Shown here piece after piece: positions 22,189-32,839 of a stretch of 43,930 bases of DNA. Position 1 is the first letter of the stretch; each line of letters begins with the position of its first letter. The stretch is from Collybiopsis luxurians FD-317 M1 (taxonomy: Eukaryota > Basidiomycota > Agaricomycetes > Agaricales > Omphalotaceae): the NCBI GenBank assembly GCA_000827265.1, contig KN834913.1:1-43930 (forward strand). Reading direction: 5' to 3'. The position numbers and the translations under genes are program-made. Below the pieces are notes generated by a model, which was not told the DNA's origin, ran no database searches, and saw nothing but the letters and a program-made list of their open reading frames with translations.

Positions 22189-23875
22189 ATGCTGGTGGCA
22201 ATAATAAAAATAATTAAAGAAATCCAAAAAAGGAAAGAGGGAAAAGAGAAGGAAGGAGAGAGAGCTCGTTGTTCACTGTATCCTCTCCATGTCTCCGACA
22301 TGGGCTTCTGATAGTCTCTACTATATCTAGAGTATGTATTTTTCTAATAAATTCTGAGGAATGAGCCATTTTTTTCTTCGCGCTAATGCGCGAAAAACCC
22401 AGGATAAGAACCCAAATTTGGAATATTCCCAACAGTATCGAACGTGCCGGTTGCCTCCCGCCCAGATAGCGATCCAAATCTGGAATTATTTTGCTTACTC
22501 AGCATTCACGTGCTGAGTTCCCATTCACCCAACACAACTAGTCGCGGCGCGTCGAGTTCATCAAGAAGCAAAGATACCGCATTGCACCCAATTCTTCAAA
22601 TACTATAGCATGTAAATGTAGCCATTCGTGACTCAGGATGGGCAATAGGTTGATTTGGGGCCAATCTAGACCTAAATTCTTGTAAGAACTCGTTTCTTTC
22701 ATTGCCTCTTTCACAATGCTTCACTAAATCAGGACTGCTTAGCACATGAATAAACTGCCATTGCTACATGAGCTCAGTGCAAGCCGTCCTAGAACTCAAA
22801 GCCTTAGGTAAATTTCAAGATGCAAACTCAGGATCGGCGAAGGGGAACAATGGATTGTAGGCAAAGGACTACATTCTATTTCCAGGTACAGGTAGAGTAT
22901 ATTAGCACTCTGTATATACATCTATTACATGTACACTAAATTTTGCGCACAGGACGTAGCTGAAAAGACAAAAAAATACTACTGTAAAATGCAAGTAAAA
23001 CGGTAAGCAGCAGGAATGACAGGCGTGAGACAAAATTGTCTTTGTGTATGAAATTATTAATACCGGCGCTAGATAGCGCCGCACGGATAGCGAGCCGAAA
23101 AGATGGAAAGCAAGCGCCAATATCAGCTATCTCTCTCCCTTCCAAGGTTTTGGGAATTCCGATGGGTGGACTTGTGGAAAGCCATTTTTCATTCAGATTT
23201 GATTCTTTTTATATATTTGCTGCGACGCAGCGAATGGCTGACCGCACACCAGGATCTTATCGGGTGGAATAAAAGTGAAAGGTAACTGAGAGAGAAGAAA
23301 TAAGCGCCCAATTGCAATGTTAAATATTGTGCGGTAAAGCAAGGCGTCATTTCGCCGTCCATCTTCCCAAACTCTTCCACCATCTTCCTTTGAACGACAG
23401 CTACATAGTGTGGTCGTGCCGACTAGCGCGCACATAGAATCGCGTCGACCGCGCTGATTTTCTTGTAGGCTCCTGGCAACGCTCCGATCTGTCAAAGAGT
23501 TGTCGGGCTTCGCGATTCACGACGTCGTTCGGGCTCCATGCGATGGAGCATTTTCTTGCAACATTTTGTATTTCGTACATACATTCAGACCAGATTACAT
23601 TAGTACGTGAAGGTAGAGTAGCGATATGTTTATTGGTACAGTAGTCACTGGAGAGAGTGTGTGTGGAGGAGGAGATAGGAAAGAAGTTGGGGACTTAGTG
23701 GGGAGTTGAGTTCCGGCGAAAGAAGCACCGGAACCGAAGAGGGTACATAGGCATGATAGTTACTTCTTTTTGGACTTCGTACTTAAGTGGAGCTAGGGGA
23801 GAATGAAAAGGAGATGATTTTGGACCCACTAAGATTCATATACCTGCGTGAGGAGGTCCGACGAGGCCTCCAGCA
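22189..23875. other. Gene-free region with GC-rich hairpins and a third repeat fragment
   Basis: No gene recognised. It holds three perfect short hairpins (22,377-22,394; 23,064-23,081; 23,219-23,231). It also holds a segment at 23,098-23,190 beginning GATGGAAAGCAAGCGCC and containing TGTGGAAAGCC, which matches 14,108-14,225 upstream of the oxidase. Relative to that locus, 22,189-23,097 looks like inserted DNA. Confidence 0.5.
23098..23190. repeat. Third fragment of the oxidase-upstream repeat
   Basis: Shares the phrase AAAAGATGGAAAGCAAGCGCC and a later TTCCGATGGG...GTGGAAAGCC block with 14,105-14,225, in the same order. It would be the outer continuation of duplication copy 2 after an interrupting segment of about 0.9 kb. 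Confidence 0.6.
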
Positions 23876-24327
23876 TTAGTCTTCTTCATGTTTAGCTCTG
23901 CGACGACAGAGTTCTCTCTCGATTCCTATTATCTCAACCTCCCTTGCTCCTTCTTCCATTGCGTTCGGTTCCGAAAGACCATTTACACTTCCTTTTACTG
24001 TCTTCCTCTCGACCGTGAACCCCCAGAACCTTACGAGGTTCAATTCCTTCTTCCACAATAGTAGCTTCACTGCTCACTATCAACCTATAAAATAACACAG
24101 ACCTCGAAATCTGTAGAAATATATTCTTCAAGCCTAGTGGTTTGAAACTTGAAAGCTGAAATCGATTCATTGAAAAAGGATGAAAGAAAGTGTCTATAAT
24201 GTAGATCCGGGACGTGCATATTCCCTTCGTAATTTTGCTTTCCGAACCATTCAGTTGCACCACCTGACAGTAATAGGGACTCAACTTCGGCCTTCTCACG
24301 AATGAATGTATCCCAAAGCTCCTTCAT
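23876..24327 (-). CDS. Possible hypothetical protein, divergent from the MFS gene
   Basis: An 80-codon open frame starts at 24327 (MKELWDTFIREKAEVE, later GGATEWFGKQNYEG). It overlaps other frames that continue to 23876 with a charged end (ELCRRRAKHEED). The first part looks protein-like in composition and begins 120 bp from the divergent transporter start. I could not join the frames with a normal-sized intron and recognise no domain. It may be a small gene, a remnant or chance. Confidence 0.25.
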
Positions 24328-24446
24328 ATTTCATGTCATGATAATGATAAGGGCTTCAACAGGGTTGCGTTCAAATTCCGATACTCGCTTTTGACCACTG
24401 TCACCAAGGTCAATCGCCAAATCCTTTTACTTCTTTTGCTTCGCCC

Positions 24447-26857
24447 ATGGCCTCTCCTAAAGACGTCCAGGATGGTTTACACGTCCCTGGAACCGTGAAA
24501 CAGCTAGACATCACCGCAGCCCAGCTAATTCTCGTTCCCCGACCTTCCAACGACGTCAATGACCCCTTGAACTGGACTCGAAGACGCAAGCTAGTTGCTA
24601 CCGTTTGTTTACATTCATATGTGGTGGCAGTCGGCATTGCTAGCGCTGCGATTTACAGGTGAGCTGAGCTAGTTCCTATCAGAGTGCACTCCCTTATGCT
24701 GAAGTTATGGTAGCGTCTTGACCCCAATTTCCGACGAAACTGTGATGACTCTTGATCAGCTGAACGCCGGTACAGGCAAGTTACTCCCCGAATTCATCCT
24801 ACATGACGCTTATCATGTTAACCAGGGTACATGTTTTTGTTCTTTGGGCTCGGTGTGCGTCCAGCGTCATTCGTAGTCGCTTCTGAAACTAACGACTATG
24901 TTTTCGGAAGTGTCTCGTATGGCAACCAGTTGCTTGTAAATGGGGAAAACGTCCAGTCTACCTTCTTTCGCTACTAGGGACGCTTGCGACTTGTGTATGG
25001 GTCCCTTATACACGTTCCAATGGCGCTTGGATCGCAAGCAAAATTTTGCGTGAGTTTTCGTCAATACATCGAGCGGCCATGTTCAGCTTTCTCCAGAGGG
25101 ATTCATGGGTGCTCCCATTGAATCACTAGCAGAGATGACAGTTTCCGACATATATTTCACTCATGAACGAGGGGGGCACATAGGTCTTTACGCCCTCATG
25201 TTATGTGGCGTAAGAGTCATTTCTTGTTGATGAATGCAATCTCACTCCTCATTTGCAGGCGAGCTTCATTGCTCCTCTAATCGCCGGATTTATTAGTGAT
25301 GGTCAGGGCTGGCAGTGGGTTCAAGTAAGGCTCCATTTTTCTGTGCATTAGCATGAGCTAAGGAGCTTCCGGCAGTACTGGTGTGCCATCTTTTGCGCAA
25401 TCGCGTTTTTCATATGTTTCTTCTTTATGGAGGAAACAAACTTCAATCGCCACTCGGTGGTGTCATCAGCCGAGAAATCTGCCTATCTCAATAATTACAA
25501 AGAGGATGTGGAAAAAACTCTCAATGCGAACGGGGATTCGGATTCGAGATCTAGCTCTTCCAGGAATGAGTCTGATATAAATTTGATTGGAACGCCAAAA
25601 AAGTTCTGGCAAAAGCTCAAACTTTTCGATCCAGAGCAGTTTGCGCCCACCTCCATCGTGGATATGGCTATCAGACCGTTGGTGGTGTTGGTTAACTTCC
25701 CAGTCGTGGCGGTGAGTAGGTAATGATAGGATAAAATTGATACTTACTCTCATCAGTGGGCGGGCTTTTTCTACGGAAGTACCCTCGTCCAGTTCAACAT
25801 CCTTAATGCGACTACGTCTCTTATCTTGGGAGGAACTCCGTATGATTTTGCTCCTTCTATGGTTGGATTATCATACGTTGGTCCTATTCTGGGCACGATA
25901 GTCGGGTAAGGATCTGGTTGACCCATCTATTACTTGAAGTTGACTGTCGCCGGCCTTTATCTCCTTAGATCGATGCTCACTGGACCGATCGCCGACCGGT
26001 ACTGCCTATGGGTAGCTAGTCGCAACAACGGGGTGCGCGAGCCTGAGCACCGTTTACGTTTAGCTTGGATTATGGTGGTCGTATGTCCGTGTTCTCTAAT
26101 TCTGGTACGACGTCAATACTCGCGTTTTCTACATCTTTATTCCCTTACCTTTCACTTAACCTATCAGTGGGGTGTCGGAGCAAGGTAATGCAAACTAATT
26201 TCACAACTCAGAAGGGTTTACCTGACCTTGATTTAGTGAATCGATACACTGGGTCGGACTCGTTTTTGGGATGGGTCTTCTCGCGTGTACATTGGCTATG
26301 GGAGCAAGTATTGCTTGCTCGTATGCGATTGACTCGTACAAGGCTATAAGGTGAGTCTTCCCTACACTGCTGATTTCACGATCTGATTATCGAATTGTAC
26401 TTAGTGCAGAGGCGATGGTGGTCGTCATTCTCGTACGAAATTGCATGTCATTTGCGATAGGTAACTGCCTTCCTCCTTTTTTTCCGATGTTAATGAAGAT
26501 GTTAATTTTCTCCCTACCGGCCGAAATCCGATATCCTAATCCTGATTCTCTTTCTCCGTGTTTTACTGTGTCGTCAAAAAGGCTATGGTATAACGCCGTG
26601 GATAACGAACGAAGGCCTGCGTAACTGTTTCATTGAGGCGGCTTTTATTTCCTTAGCCTTGTTTTCCACGATGATCCCGTTCCTTCGATATGGAAAAATC
26701 CTTAGACGGAGGAGCGCTGCGAGGTATTATAAGGTGTGTTTTTTCTTGGGTGGATGGGGAGGCTCTAGGTTTTGGCTTTGCAGTGTATGCTGACGATTTT
26801 ATGTGAAAATAGTTTGTTGAAGAAGGGAAACGCGCTGGGATTCATCTTGATTTGTAA
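24447..26857 (+). CDS. MFS transporter, drug:H+ antiporter-like (DHA1)
   Basis: Fourteen exons: 24447-24658, 24714-24775, 24826-24854, 24911-25049, 25097-25209, 25259-25324, 25376-25711, 25757-25905, 25969-26104, 26168-26184, 26237-26350, 26405-26460, 26582-26733, 26813-26857. Total 1626 nt, 541 aa, all phases consistent. A cytosolic N-terminus ends in NDPLNWTRRRK, the usual lead into the first membrane helix of fungal DHA1-type carriers. The motif-A-like loop is VWQPVACKWGKRPVYLL; further helices carry GAPIESLAEMTVSDIYFTHE, and a Ser-rich loop of about 80 residues separates the two six-helix halves. The C-terminal half includes SYVGPILGTIVG and GYGITPWITNEGLRN, and the protein ends in a basic tail. 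It probably exports or imports a small molecule across the plasma membrane; substrate unknown. Intron 2 is GC-AG (ACAG|GCAAGT), intron 3 starts GTGCGT, and intron 12 is longer (121 bp). Codon use is CpG-rich, unlike the receptor. Confidence 0.92.
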
Positions 26858-27488
26858 AATCCCGCGGAGGAGATGAATAAAGATTTCTTCATACTTTCGT
26901 AACTTGGTCGTAAGTACTAAGTTCTCCGTCTTAACGAGGGCCCATCATGATGAGCTGGGTGACGAAACACATTCAAACAGAAAGTCTCCGCGTCTGATGA
27001 TCTCATCCCTTACTTAGCGTATGTTTTCGGCCGCGGAAAGTAAGGGATGAGTCGATAGAGGGTTTCTGACGAATTTCACAGCTAAGTATGTAGGTCTAAA
27101 CAAGAACGAAATTCGAGACGTTGCGCAAAACCAGCTCCGCACAAAGTTTATGTAAGCTCCCACGCTGATAACTATAAGCGCTAGGATAGGTGGGTTAGCG
27201 GTGTTTCTCCTCACGCGGCGGGTGTAGTTGGTTAGATTGATAAATCTATGTAAACTTTGTCTGACGGCGACCTTAGGCAAAGTCCCCACCATATATATAT
27301 GACTGGGGGTCGAGAAAGATTTATAGCCTTATTTTAAGATGTCAATGTTTAGTCGCGGGACATTCTCTCCCCTCTATCCCCTCTATTACCCTTTCTATTG
27401 GAAGAGCAAAGAGGCAGGAAAACTTGAGACTGTGATCTAACTGCGGGTTGAGTTTCTCATCAAGGTGAGATACTTGTCATAAAAAAAA
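26858..27488. other. Intergenic region after the MFS gene
   Basis: About 630 bp with no recognisable coding sequence. A short AT run (ATATATATA) near 27,290 and a CT-rich stretch near 27,365-27,400 resemble core-promoter and leader elements of the next gene. Confidence 0.45.
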
Positions 27489-28662
27489 ATGAACATTGCC
27501 CCCGTTTCCTCGTGGAATGTTTCTTGGCCCCTGGCAGACTTATTAACGATACGTGTAGAGAAAATATCCGTTTTTCGGCTCAACCCACAGAGGTACTATG
27601 CCTGCTTTGCTTCAGAATGGGATGATCGATTCTGCCAACTCTGCAGAGCGTCATGGAATATTGAGGCGAACTAGCAACAAAGACACTACTAAATATTCGG
27701 TCTCTCAAGCGAGCACTATTACTGCCACAGGGAATCAGCCTGGCTGGACGAATGATGGTACTTTGACACGTAGCGACGGGGCGGACGACAACAAGGCCAC
27801 CACATCTGAAACTAGTAAAGCTGCATTGGGTGGGAGTATAGCTGGAAGTGTAGTTGGTACTGCGCTGCTACTAGGTATTCTATGGTGGTTCTGGAGAAGA
27901 GGCCGGCAACGCTTGCGATGGCAGTGGCGGCGTAAGTTTGAGGAAAGGCCTGTAATTGATTGGGAAGATTCGGCTCAAGTTATCCAAAGTCAGTCGTATT
28001 AGCACTCGCTGGATGGGAGTTCGATACGCATTCTAATGTTTTCCACAGCTTTACCCACCCCCGCAATACACCTGGCTCTCGCCGTCCCTCCCCAATCTCA
28101 CCTCCTTTCAGATCAGATTGGAACTGTTGCACGGAGTCCTTCAATGCCTCCACGTTACTGGCAAATCCACAATAGCTCATCAGCGGTTTCCCTTAGTCGA
28201 AAACTGTTTTCTAATAAAAAAATAAATCCTTCAACCACATATGGACGTGCGCCCGATCCGACCTCCAATTCTCAACCCCTGACGCCTGGGGTGACTGTGG
28301 GCAACTTACTATCTCAACGTCCATCAGCGAACGTCGATGACCTTTTTACAGAGTCTACTTGTACTTCTTCGTCTCCTCTATCCCCGGACCCTCCATCGTC
28401 TCCGTTGCACTCATCCTCTGCCGGGTCTCATGATCATTCGTATAATCCCTCGCGAATGATTGCAGTCGTGGATTCCTCCTATGATGAACCTTTGGTGATG
28501 ACTAGGACGAGAAGTCGCGCAGAGAGCGAGTTGGAGATTCGACATCTTCGCCAGCAGGTTGAGATTCTTACAGAGGAGAACACTCGTTTGGGAGGACATC
28601 GTGCACTATTGGATCGTGGAACGGGTCAAGCAGAAGCGCCGCCGGCTTATACAGGCGGTTAA
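27489..28662 (+). CDS. Single-pass membrane protein, Ser/Pro-rich tail
   Basis: The 3' part is clear, the 5' part is not. From 27598 the frame runs through a Thr/Ser/Asn-rich, probably extracellular part, then one hydrophobic helix (GGSIAGSVVGTALLLGILWW, about 27,830-27,890) followed at once by basic residues (FWRRGRQR). An intron at 27989-28048 leads into a long Ser/Pro-rich cytosolic region and a coiled-coil-like segment (ELEIRHLRQQVEILTEEN). The protein ends APPAYTGG at 28662. This build is common among Agaricomycete hypothetical membrane proteins, whose ends are often PPxY-like. A signal peptide would be expected; a candidate first exon may begin at 27489 but I cannot join it, and a start at 27598 would lack one. 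Function unknown. Confidence 0.6.
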
Positions 28663-28919
28663 CGTTGAAGTTTGAACATTTGGATACCGGATAGCGGAAG
28701 GTGGATAGAGAATACTGTATATGTTATGTTCAAATGTATTAATAAATGTAAGAGTAGCTGTATTAGTATCGGTCTAAAGGAAAATTCAACTCGCAATTGG
28801 AACACGCCGTAGACCCAGTGGGAATCCGTTGGTGCAAGCGTGAGATTTGGACCGCTTCCTTCCCTGAAACTCATCTGAGCAACTCAAGTCTATCTCTGTT
28901 TCAATCATCCCAGCGTAAA

Positions 28920-29255
28920 ATGCGCTCTTCCATCTCTAACCTTTCCACCTACGCCCTTGCCTGCATCTGCTTTCTCGGAGCCTTCACTAGGTTTACCCAC
29001 GGCAAATATACACCAACCTTTTACGCATTCCAACGCGGGACTGCTATCGCCAGAGTTACCCCCATTGTTGACACCATTATAGGTTGCATGCTCTTAATGC
29101 CGAGATTCAGATTCAGTGCAACGCTGTTGTTGACATTTTTCTTTACACTTGGGCTGGTGATGCAAATACGGGCGGGGAAGGAATACATAGCGGACGTTGG
29201 GCTGGTGGGGATTGCACTGAGTGCGATGGTTGGTATACTTGCGAGAAGGAGATAA
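28920..29255 (+). CDS. Small four-helix membrane protein, DoxX-like
   Basis: Intronless, 111 codons from the ATG at 28920 (context AAAATGC); the frame is open further upstream to 28797, but the sequence before 28920 lacks protein character. Four hydrophobic segments can be seen: YALACICFLGAFTRF, VTPIVDTIIGCMLL, FSATLLLTFFFTLGLVM and DVGLVGIALSAMVGIL. The pattern, including FY.FQRGTAIARV, a D in the second helix, and QIRAGKEYIADV, resembles small DoxX-like proteins found across fungi. It probably sits in an internal or plasma membrane; its role is unknown. It ends in a short basic tail (ARRR). Confidence 0.65.
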   Translation: MRSSISNLSTYALACICFLGAFTRFTHGKYTPTFYAFQRGTAIARVTPIVDTIIGCMLLMPRFRFSATLLLTFFFTLGLVMQIRAGKEYIADVGLVGIALSAMVGILARRR

Positions 29256-29712
29256 TAAGAAGGGCTGTAAGATGTGCTAAAAGATTGCGGCTTCGAATTC
29301 TGAAGCAGATGGCTACACAGAACTGGAATAATAATACAAATGCTACTGCCGAATGTCCGCGCAAACCAGATATCATAGACCGTCAAAAATGCTAAGCTTT
29401 AATTGCAATTCTTCTCAGTCCATGGGTCAAGCTCGCGACACTCTTGGTCACCGGGCCATTAGCATAAAGCGTCACCCCCGACATAACGGTATGTGCCGGT
29501 GACGCCAGGTGACGCCAGGTAAGGACCGAGAGGAAGGGGGTTGCTGGATAGTCACGGCGAGAAACCCGGGGTTTCTCCTAGAAAGGGGGTTTCCCAATAG
29601 CTTTATCCGGTTTTCGCTGGTAATAAACCTGCATTTGTTCCTTGAGTCGGTAGAATGGAGAATTACAAGATGGATAAGCTCGTTGAACAGCTGTCTTGAC
29701 TCTTCCGAGTCC

Positions 29713-29915
29713 GAATATGCTATGAGCTATGTTACCGACTAGCGATTTTAGTTCAGTTTCCCTAGTCAGTCAGTTGGTCCGAGTTTCGATTCCGAATAAG
29801 CTATGAGCTATGTTACCGACTAGCGATTTTAGTTCAGCTTCCCTAGTTAGTCAGTTGGTCCGAGTTTCGATTCCGAATAAGCTAGCGATCCTCGTTCAGT
29901 TTCCTAGTCGGTTGG
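29713..29915. repeat. 81-bp tandem repeat, about 2.5 copies
   Basis: Units start at 29,713, 29,794 and 29,875, each opening with GAATA(A/T)GCTA, and share TATGTTACCGACTAGCGATT and CAGTTGGTCCGAGTTTCGAT. The first two are almost identical; the third is shortened and ends near GGTTGGTTCATAG. Confidence 0.9.
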
Positions 29916-30057
29916 TTCATAGTCAGGCTAAGCCGAAATCGTTTATTATATTCTGCTTAGAGCTGCATTATCTTTAAAGATGAGCATACTTGCGAATAAG
30001 ATTTCTGAGACGGATATCAACCTACGTCGGCCCGGCGGAGGCTTAACTCCGAGATAG

Positions 30058-30390
30058 ATGCCATGAAGTGAAGTATGGGTATGACAGTCAAAGCGTAGTT
30101 ACCAGATACCAGAATCGTATCTAGTATGGGACGAAACAAGACAAGACAAGAACCCAGAACCGGATTTTTGCAAGTCTTTTGCGATTCGAAACGATGGGGG
30201 TGTAACTGTTAGTCACTTTTTCTTAGGTTGACTGATTTACTCGTAAGAATACTGAAGAAGCCATACCAGGAATGGAAAAATCAGATTCAGAGCGAGGTTT
30301 GTATATCACTAGAAACTAGACTATCGGCGGCCATAAGCTGCACTGGAAAGATTGCCCGATGAACCCAACTACGCTGCTTTGGCCTGGACG
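30058..30390 (+). repeat. Dispersed repeat, CpG-retaining copy
   Basis: Shares an ordered series of words with 40,326-40,955: ACAAGACAAGACAAGAACCC, TTGCAAGTCTTTT, GATGGGGGTGTAACT, GGTTGACTGATTT, GAATACTGA.GAAGC and TTTGGCCTG/TTTAGCCTG. This copy keeps several CG sites, such as GCGATTCGAAACGATGG and TCGGCGGCC, where the other copy has TG, CA or other changes. No coding sequence recognised; probably a mobile-element fragment. Confidence 0.75.
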
Positions 30391-30506
30391 TTTGTGTAAC
30401 GCGGTGTAATTACGATCAAAACACTACTGTGTTAGTATTATTTACGATACTTATACTAATACGGTTATGTGTATTTTTTGACAGTGTACATGGACTGCTT
30501 GGCGCA

Positions 30507-30514
30507 TATAAAAG
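30507..30514 (+). promoter_or_regulatory. TATA box of the Y3-like gene
   Basis: TATAAAAG lies 59 bp before the ATG at 30573, a normal spacing for a strongly expressed fungal gene. Confidence 0.55.
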
Positions 30515-30572
30515 ACAATGAGAGTACTTCGAAGCTGCTAGATTACAATTTGTCGGTCTACAATTCGGACAT

Positions 30573-31265
30573 ATGTTCTTCAACCGCAAAAAGGTAGGTG
30601 TCAGTTTAATAAATCTTCCCAAGTTCACATTCTGTTGTTCTCTCCCTTAGTTCAATTTTGTGTTCTTTTCTCTTGCCGTGGTGTCTAGCCCTGTATTCGG
30701 ACAGGCAGTTAATTTCACCTGCTTTAATCAAGGCCCATCAGGCGCTACTACCTGCAAAAAATTCATTAGCAGCTTCTGTGGTTCTGGCCCCAACGTTGGC
30801 CCGGTACAGCTCATACCTTGCATAACCAGTCTTTAAACTTATTCATCATACTATAGATTAATCCTCTGGATAACTTTTCCCGCTGCTACAGTGCTCCAGG
30901 GTTTCAATGTAAGGGTCTCATTTTCGGTACTAGAAAAACAACTTGTTGATTACCCTTACTGGAAACTTTATTATTGATCTCATTCTTTGTTGCTTTTGCG
31001 GGAGCAGGCGACTTTACTGCGTGGAATGATGAAGGAAGCTCGGCTGCATCTCCGGCTGCTGCTAACTGCAATGCGGTGCTTACACAGATTGTCAAAGGGT
31101 GTCCAATGGTGAATAGTTTGTTAGCTTAAAACATATATTGTTGGGATCTCACTCCTCCACATTTCATTCTCACAACAGGGTGGGCACGGCAACGTGGATG
31201 GAGCTTTCGAGTTCTCCCTCGATCCGAATGGTGGTCGCTGTGGCTTCTCATCACAAAGCAGTTGA
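30573..31265 (+). CDS. Secreted Cys-rich protein, glycan-binding Y3-like
   Basis: Five exons: 30573-30593, 30651-30803, 30857-30908, 31008-31108, 31179-31265; 414 nt, 137 aa, phases consistent. A hydrophobic signal segment (FNFVFFSLAVVSSPVFG) is followed by a mature part of about 112 residues with evenly spaced cysteines: FTCFNQGPSGATTCKKFI, SSFCGSG, SRCYSAPGFKCDFTAWND, ANCNAVLTQIVKGCPMGGHG and GGRCGFSS. This cysteine frame, the FKCDFTAWN phrase and the CPMGGHG motif recall the Y3 family, named for a glycan-binding protein of the mushroom Coprinus comatus. If right, the product binds sugars outside the cell, in defence or development. Nothing in the sequence proves binding. Eight or more Cys fit disulfide stabilisation. 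The gene looks intact. Confidence 0.8.
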
Positions 31266-32839
31266 AGTGGATGTGGCGCTCTAATACATATAGTATAGTA
31301 CAGCATACGAGGGGAGCTGAGTGGATGCATTGCATAAGAACATGTTACGAGCTTGGCATTTCTTCATTTCTTCCTTGCCCATTTGGACGACTCGAGTGAG
31401 CCAACCTTGGCCGATGATGCGTGGTACGTGATGGATGTTAGATCGCCGCAAAGGAGGGTGAGGGAGACGCAGTGCTCCGGTGTTTGAATTCAATGAAGGT
31501 AGTACTTGTGCCGAAAATAGTGGCACATGTGAAGATGATCTTTTATTTGCAGTTCATGGCGGTTGCAAAGTAGGATGAAACAGGGCTATTGGCTGATTTT
31601 TCTCTGCAGCGCTGAATCGGTTTCGCGTCCAATGTCCTTAACGAGATTTTGTTCGATTAATCGGCTGAGTGACACTCGAGAAGATAGAAAGTGTGCAGTA
31701 ATATAGTAAAACCTATTTGAAATCCAGCTGCGCGGCGAGCAACTGGCACTCAGCTAAACCATATTCCAACAAGTAAGTTGTGCTCGGGGTTACTTAGAGG
31801 GATTGTGTGTTGGGATAATTGTTGGAACAGTCCCTCGAGTAAAGCAGAAAATACAGATAAATTTCTGTTTGACCTCATAGTGGGAGTAGGAGGGAGGCAA
31901 ATGGATGGGGGGTAAAACTACAATCTGTAGCTATATAGTGAAAATGATATTTGAAATGAAGCTGCGTGGTGAGCAACCGGCACTCGGTAAATAACTTTAA
32001 CTTCAACATCGTGAAGAGAAGGCAAGGATAGGTTACCGGGCAGCGTCAGTATGATGTAGTCTAAGTCCGCTAACCAGCATGGCAGGCCTGGTAAACATGC
32101 AGGTCCAGGGAAGACCTATTCAATTCTAAGAGAAGATGAAGAAGATTAAGTCAAAAGTGGAATTTCAGAACTTTGCTCTTATTACATAGTTGTCAATTGT
32201 CCAATTTGAGTTTGAGTTCAAATCCAGCTAGTACTAGTACTGCTACACATTCCCCCCTGCACTTTTATATGTAACAGGTGCGCACCGAGTCTCGACTGCT
32301 GATCAATGATGTCATGTGTGTGCCGACACATTTACATGGTTGCTTTCATCCTCCTGGAGCTCATACTCTGTGTCTTTCTATTCAGCTCATTCTCTAGTTT
32401 ATAGTACTCAGGAGAATATTTTCGATACATTGTGCTTAAGTATCAAAGGCTCTGTTAGACCCGAGCCAGATTGTAGCGCAGAAGTAGTTGTTGATAATAG
32501 ACATAGTATGAATTAAATGGTGGGAGGAGATAAAGGCACTGGTCTCCTCTGGGTCTTGCGGAGGAGGACTACAGTGTTCTGCCAATCAGTATTCCACAGT
32601 TGAGAGTCGATATGCGTGGAGCGATACATGGGTAATAGAGCCCAGTATACCGTTGAGTTAATAAGAGTATGAGACCAAGACAACATTGCGTGGACATCAG
32701 CAGATGTTGCGCAAGCACTTATGGGTACATTGCATAGATAGATTCTATTGCTCAGATACAGAAAACTAAAAATATGAAACAGAAATAAGGAATTGAGATA
32801 GAAACAGGAGTAAAAACAAAGTACTTCATCAATTCGACG
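31266..32839. other. Gene-free region before the MULE element
   Basis: About 1.6 kb with only short open frames lacking motifs. It contains a diverged direct repeat (31,700-31,760 and 31,933-31,996; shared core TATTTGAAAT..AGCTGCG.GG.GAGCAAC.GGCACTC) and a doubled CTAGTACTAGTACTG-like word near 32,228. CpG falls off toward the right end, where the transposon begins. Confidence 0.5.
31700..31996. repeat. Pair of about 60-bp diverged direct repeats
   Basis: The segments near 31,700-31,760 and 31,933-31,996 share ATATAGT.AAA, TATTTGAAAT, AGCTGCG(C/T)GG(C/T)GAGCAAC and GGCACTC in the same order, 233 bp apart. Several differences are C/T. Possibly the two ends of a small decayed element. Confidence 0.65.

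Larger units (their letters stand above)
29256..30572. other. Repeat-bearing intergenic region
   Basis: About 1.3 kb without a recognised gene. It contains a doubled GTGACGCCAG word near 29,498-29,519, an 81-bp tandem repeat at 29,713-29,915, one copy of a dispersed repeat at about 30,058-30,390, and the TATA box of the Y3-like gene near its right end. Confidence 0.5.

Noticed and set aside
32205..32230. Possible tRNA T-loop (GAGTTCAAATCC)
   Set aside because: No matching acceptor stem, D-loop or anticodon stem could be drawn around it.
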